Origin: Cellulosimicrobium protaetiae
GTDB lineage: Bacteria; Actinomycetota; Actinomycetes; Actinomycetales; Cellulomonadaceae
DNA length: 64,000 bases
Direction: 5' to 3'
NCBI RefSeq assembly: GCF_009708005.2
Contig: NZ_CP052757.1
Location: 3,286,001 to 3,350,000, forward strand
Made by a program: the position numbers and the translations under genes. This document shows positions 60,781-64,000 of this stretch, in pieces; position 1 is the first letter of the stretch; each line of letters begins with the position of its first letter. The notes beneath the pieces were generated by a model. The model worked only from the letters and a program-made list of their open reading frames with translations. It was not told the origin of the DNA and did not search any database.

Positions 60781-61998
60781 ATGACCGAGGCAGCACCGCT
60801 CCAGCCCCCCGCTCCGACGGAGACGCTCACGCTCAGCGCCCCGGAGCCCGTCAAGCCGGTCGCCACCACGCAGGCTCCGTCGCTCGCCCCGCGCGTCGAC
60901 GAGGCCGCGATCCCCGGCCTCCAGTCGAAGGTCTCCTCCTATCTCGACCAGCTCCTCGCGACGGACACCCGTTCGCCGGAGTTCGCCGCGAAGGCCGACG
61001 ACATCCGCAAGATGGGCGACAAGGACATCCGCGCGGCCTCGGACGTCTCGAACCGCATGCTCGAGATGCCGGTCCGGGAGCTGCGCGAGGGCGGCGTCTC
61101 CGAGAGCTCGAAGGTGAGCAAGTCGCTGCTCGAGCTGCGCCGCACGGTCGAGGACCTCGACCCGAGCGAGGCGAGCATGGGCAAGAAGTTCCTGGGCCTC
61201 ATCCCGTTCGGCGGGAAGCTCCAGGACTACTTCCGCCGCTACGAGAGCTCGCAGAAGCAGCTCAACGCGATCGTCCAGTCGCTCTACAACGGCCAGGACG
61301 AGCTCCGCAAGGACAACGCCGCGCTCAACCTCGAGAAGCAGAACCTCTGGGACTCGATGGCCCGGCTCAACCAGTACATCTTCATCGCCGAGCGCCTCGA
61401 CACCGAGCTCTCCACGAAGATCGCCGAGCTCGAGGCGAGCGACCCCGAGCGTGCCCAGGCGCTGCGCGAGGACGTGCTGTTCTACGTCCGCCAGAAGCAC
61501 CAGGACCTGCTCACGCAGCTCGCGGTGTCCATCCAGGGCTACCTCGCGATGGACATCATCATGAAGAACAACGTCGAGCTCATCAAGGGCGTCGACCGCG
61601 CGACGACGACGACGGTCTCGGCGCTGCGCACGGCCGTCATCGTGGCGCAGGCGCTCGCGAACCAGAAGCTCGTGCTCGACCAGATCACGGCGCTCAACAC
61701 GACGACGTCGAACATGATCGCCTCGACCTCGAAGATGCTCGCGGACCAGTCGGCGAGCATCCAGCAGCAGGCCGCGAGCGCGACCGTCGGGCTCCCCCAG
61801 CTCCAGCAGGCGTTCGCGAACATCTATGCGACGCTCGACTCGATCTCGACCTTCAAGACGCAGGCGCTCGACTCGATGGCGCAGACCATCGGCGTGCTCG
61901 AGACCGAGACGACGAAGGCGAACGAGTACCTCGACCGCGCGCGCCGCTCGGACCAGTCCCAGGTCGGCAACGGCTCGCTCGACATCGGGCGCCTGTGA
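60781..61998 (+). CDS. telA: Toxic anion resistance protein (TelA/KlaA family)
   Basis: A 405-residue, largely helical soluble protein. TelA signatures include [21 protein letters not shown], a [29 protein letters not shown] region (about residues 135-162), and the C-terminal series with [39 protein letters not shown] (about 258-297). Heptad-like helices suggest long coiled coils. The family was named from plasmid tellurite resistance, but is widespread on chromosomes and has been grouped with Ter-type membrane-stress systems. ATG 60781 has GCGAAGGAC upstream. It is followed 77 nt later by an unknown gene and then an AAA+ ATPase in the same direction, probably one operon. Confidence 0.92.
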   Translation: MTEAAPLQPPAPTETLTLSAPEPVKPVATTQAPSLAPRVDEAAIPGLQSKVSSYLDQLLATDTRSPEFAAKADDIRKMGDKDIRAASDVSNRMLEMPVRELREGGVSESSKVSKSLLELRRTVEDLDPSEASMGKKFLGLIPFGGKLQDYFRRYESSQKQLNAIVQSLYNGQDELRKDNAALNLEKQNLWDSMARLNQYIFIAERLDTELSTKIAELEASDPERAQALREDVLFYVRQKHQDLLTQLAVSIQGYLAMDIIMKNNVELIKGVDRATTTTVSALRTAVIVAQALANQKLVLDQITALNTTTSNMIASTSKMLADQSASIQQQAASATVGLPQLQQAFANIYATLDSISTFKTQALDSMAQTIGVLETETTKANEYLDRARRSDQSQVGNGSLDIGRL

Positions 61999-62075
61999 CC
62001 CCTGGCGACGTACGACCCTCGTCCTCCCGCGGCCCGACCGCCGCTCCCCGCACCACAGATCGGACCCCGAGCTAG

Positions 62076-62648
62076 ATGGGCTGGTTCTCCGACGTGATCG
62101 GCCGCCTCGGCGGCCGGTCCCCCGCGCCCGAGCCCGCGTACGAGCTGCCCGCCCCGCCGACGTCGGCCGAGATCCTCGCGTCCGTCGAGCGCGTCGAGCA
62201 GCAGATCGAGGGGCGCGTGCCGCCCGCGGTCACGGCACGCGTGCACCGCATCACCGGCACGGTCGAGGACATGGTGCCGCGCCTCGACCGCCTGGGCGGC
62301 GGGTCGCAGCAGGCGCACACGGTCGTCGCGACGGCGACGAGCTACCTGCCCGAGGCGGTCGGCGCGTACCTGCGCCTGCCGCGCGACTTCGCCGACCGGC
62401 GGGTCGTCGCGCAGGGCAAGACGTCGCTCATGCTGCTGTGCGACCAGCTCGACCTGCTCGGCGTCACGCTCGACAAGATCTCCGACGCGGTCTCGCGCGC
62501 CGACGCCGCGGCGCTCGTCGCGCACGGCGCGTTCCTCGCGGAGAAGTTCCGCGACTCGTCGATCGCGCTCGACCCGGGGGCCGGGCAGGGCACGCCCCAG
62601 CCGCCCACCGGGTCGGCGTCGGAGCCCGGACGTCTGGAGGCTCCGTGA
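62076..62648 (+). CDS. Unknown protein in the telA operon, 190 aa
   Basis: I recognise no family. The 190-residue protein begins [20 protein letters not shown], an amphipathic start, followed by a Pro-rich spacer and a helical domain (about residues 28-165: [59 protein letters not shown]). The GKTS is not in a P-loop context. Its position between telA and an AAA+ gene is where other bacteria keep a 5-bromo-4-chloroindolyl phosphate hydrolysis (XpaC-like) partner, and the helical build is compatible, but I cannot claim homology. The ATG at 62076 has no clear ribosome site. The stop overlaps the ATPase start by 4 nt. Confidence 0.65.
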   Translation: MGWFSDVIGRLGGRSPAPEPAYELPAPPTSAEILASVERVEQQIEGRVPPAVTARVHRITGTVEDMVPRLDRLGGGSQQAHTVVATATSYLPEAVGAYLRLPRDFADRRVVAQGKTSLMLLCDQLDLLGVTLDKISDAVSRADAAALVAHGAFLAEKFRDSSIALDPGAGQGTPQPPTGSASEPGRLEAP

Positions 62649-64000
62649 CCGGCCAGACGACCCCGAGCCTCGCGGCGGCGCTCGAAGCGCTCGACGCCGC
62701 GGCACGCGCCGCGGGCGTGGACGAGGAGGCGGCGCGCGACGAGGGCGCCCGGCTCGCGGCGGCCGTCGCCGAGTCCTCCCCCGGCGCGCCGGCGGCGTGG
62801 CTCGCCGCGCTCGGGCACGACCCGGCCGCGACGGGCGCGTTCTTCACCGCCGCGTCGAGCGCGCGGCGCTGGCGCACGTCGCCGACCGACGTCCTCGCCG
62901 CCCTCGGTGCGGCGCGCTCGAAGCACGCGGCGGCGTACGGGCAGGCGCTGGCCGACGTCGCGCGCGCGGCGGGGCACCTCGGCTCGCCCGGACCGCACGT
63001 GGCCGGGGCCGCCGCCGCGACGGCGGCGGTCCAACGGACGGGTACCCCGCAGGGGGCCGGTCCGGTGGCTGCTCCGGCTCCGGGTCGGGCACCGTCCGGC
63101 CCGACGGCGCCGCCCGCCGTGGGCGGCCCCCTCGCCCCGCGCTCCGCGCCGAGTGGCGCGGACCCGTTCGACCTCGGCGACCTGCTCGCCGCGCAGGGCT
63201 CGCTCGACGCCCTGCGTCGCCCCGCGCCCGAGGTCCCCTCGGTCGAGTCGATCCTCGACGCGCTCGGCGCGCGCCCGGCCGCGGCACCGCCCGGCCCGGC
63301 GTCCGCGGCGCCGTCGGTCGCGACCCCGGCGGACCCGTCCCCGGGCTCCGCGGCCGCGACCGCCGCGCAGGCGACGACGACCACCGAGGCGGCCGCCGAG
63401 GAGGAGCCCGCGCGATCGATCGAGGAGCTGCTCGCCGAGCTCGACGCGCTCACCGGGCTCACGCGCGTGAAGGACGAGATCCACCGCCAGACCGAGCTGC
63501 TGCGCGTCGAGAAGCTGCGCACCGAGGCCGGCCTGACCCGCCCGACGCTCACGCGCCACCTCGTGTTCCTCGGCAACCCCGGCACGGGCAAGACGACGGT
63601 CGCGCGGCTCGTCGCGGGGATCTACCGCGCGCTCGGACTGCTCGAGAAGGGCCACCTCGTCGAGGTGGACCGGTCCGAGCTCGTCGCGGGCTACCTGGGC
63701 CAGACCGCCGTCAAGACGTCCGAGGTCGTCGCGACCGCGCTCGGCGGCGTGCTGTTCGTCGACGAGGCGTACGGTCTCGCGGAGGACCAGTACGGCGCAG
63801 AGGCCATCAACACGCTCGTCAAGGACATGGAGGACCACCGCGACGAGCTCGTCGTCATCGTGGCCGGCTACCCCGGCCCGATGGCGGAGTTCCTCGCCAC
63901 GAACCCCGGCCTCGAGTCGCGGTTCTCCACGACCATCACCTTCGAGGACTACGCCGACGCCGAGCTGCGCGACATCTTCGCGGGCATGGCGGGGAAGTCC
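62645..64000 (+). CDS. CbxX/SpoVK-type AAA+ ATPase (3' end outside the window)
   Basis: A partial gene, 452 codons present without a stop. The N-terminal 260 residues are Ala/Pro-rich with two helical patches and little recognisable fold. The AAA+ domain follows: [22 protein letters not shown], Walker [10 protein letters not shown] (about residues 310-318), Walker [12 protein letters not shown] (about residue 369), [13 protein letters not shown] and the arginine-finger region [17 protein letters not shown]. This is the CbxX/CfqX/SpoVK class that includes the type VII secretion EccA proteins; no ESX genes are seen here. The GTG start overlaps the previous stop by 4 nt. Together with telA it may form a membrane-stress module; the partners downstream lie outside the window. 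Confidence 0.88.
   Translation, partial: MTGQTTPSLAAALEALDAAARAAGVDEEAARDEGARLAAAVAESSPGAPAAWLAALGHDPAATGAFFTAASSARRWRTSPTDVLAALGAARSKHAAAYGQALADVARAAGHLGSPGPHVAGAAAATAAVQRTGTPQGAGPVAAPAPGRAPSGPTAPPAVGGPLAPRSAPSGADPFDLGDLLAAQGSLDALRRPAPEVPSVESILDALGARPAAAPPGPASAAPSVATPADPSPGSAAATAAQATTTTEAAAEEEPARSIEELLAELDALTGLTRVKDEIHRQTELLRVEKLRTEAGLTRPTLTRHLVFLGNPGTGKTTVARLVAGIYRALGLLEKGHLVEVDRSELVAGYLGQTAVKTSEVVATALGGVLFVDEAYGLAEDQYGAEAINTLVKDMEDHRDELVVIVAGYPGPMAEFLATNPGLESRFSTTITFEDYADAELRDIFAGMAGKS

Overview
The window comes from a very GC-rich actinobacterium. Codons end almost always in G or C, GTG starts are common, and many genes appear leaderless. F420 enzymes, a mycothiol-type nitroreductase relative, the tig-clpP1-clpP2-clpX order and DUF6221 suggest Micrococcales, probably near Cellulomonas, Cellulosimicrobium or Isoptericola. 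The genus is an inference; no 16S gene is present. Most of the window is ordinary chromosome: there is no insertion sequence, CRISPR array or intact prophage.

Layout. 0-12 kb: AI-2E-family permease, a glyoxalase-fold protein, an F420 pair (CofE-like ligase and FGD-like oxidoreductase), valS, a baeRF2/Rv2629-like protein, chorismate mutase and fadD. 12-17 kb: the proteostasis block clpX, clpP2, clpP1 and tig on the minus strand, with a candidate ClgR operator before clpP1. 17-22 kb: transporter, tRNA-Pro, tRNA-Gly, a cysteine-rich leader peptide followed by cysK-cysE, and an autoregulated-looking GntR/DUF1648 operon. 22-34 kb: F420-type oxidoreductase, alkyltransferase-like repair protein, Eis-like acetyltransferase, Nei glycosylase with rpiB, M13 peptidase, DUF6636-like membrane protein, Rv2466c-like protein and pepN. 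34-45 kb: malQ, mscS, PTS EIIB and ptsI, truncated haemoglobin, tesB, topoisomerase IB with an SDR-DUF2867 fusion, and a 4HBT thioesterase. 45-56 kb: two separate tandem pairs of dynamin-like GTPases flanking a kinase-fold protein, ettA and ssb. 56-64 kb: tRNA-Arg, a small accessory cluster (DUF6221, a small acidic protein, an unknown protein, a fatty acid desaturase), a LapA-type protein, an F420/PPOX protein with a catalytically odd SDR, and a telA-unknown-AAA operon that runs off the window.

The most unusual signal is non-coding. The two large gaps between convergent genes (fadD/clpX and pepN/malQ) each hold inward-facing arrays based on a 21-bp unit (consensus about GTAGAACCNTGGTCGCGCGAG). 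Each array lies 3' of a gene and reads in that gene's direction. Two copies continue into a conserved element of about 250 bp with a perfect 23-bp inverted repeat and a loop of 46 or 49 bp. Indels of 1 and 2 nt between the copies argue against a protein. Other notable points are an abrupt codon-usage switch inside clpX, the all-TGT cysteine leader peptide before cysK, and the duplicated dynamin-like GTPase pairs.
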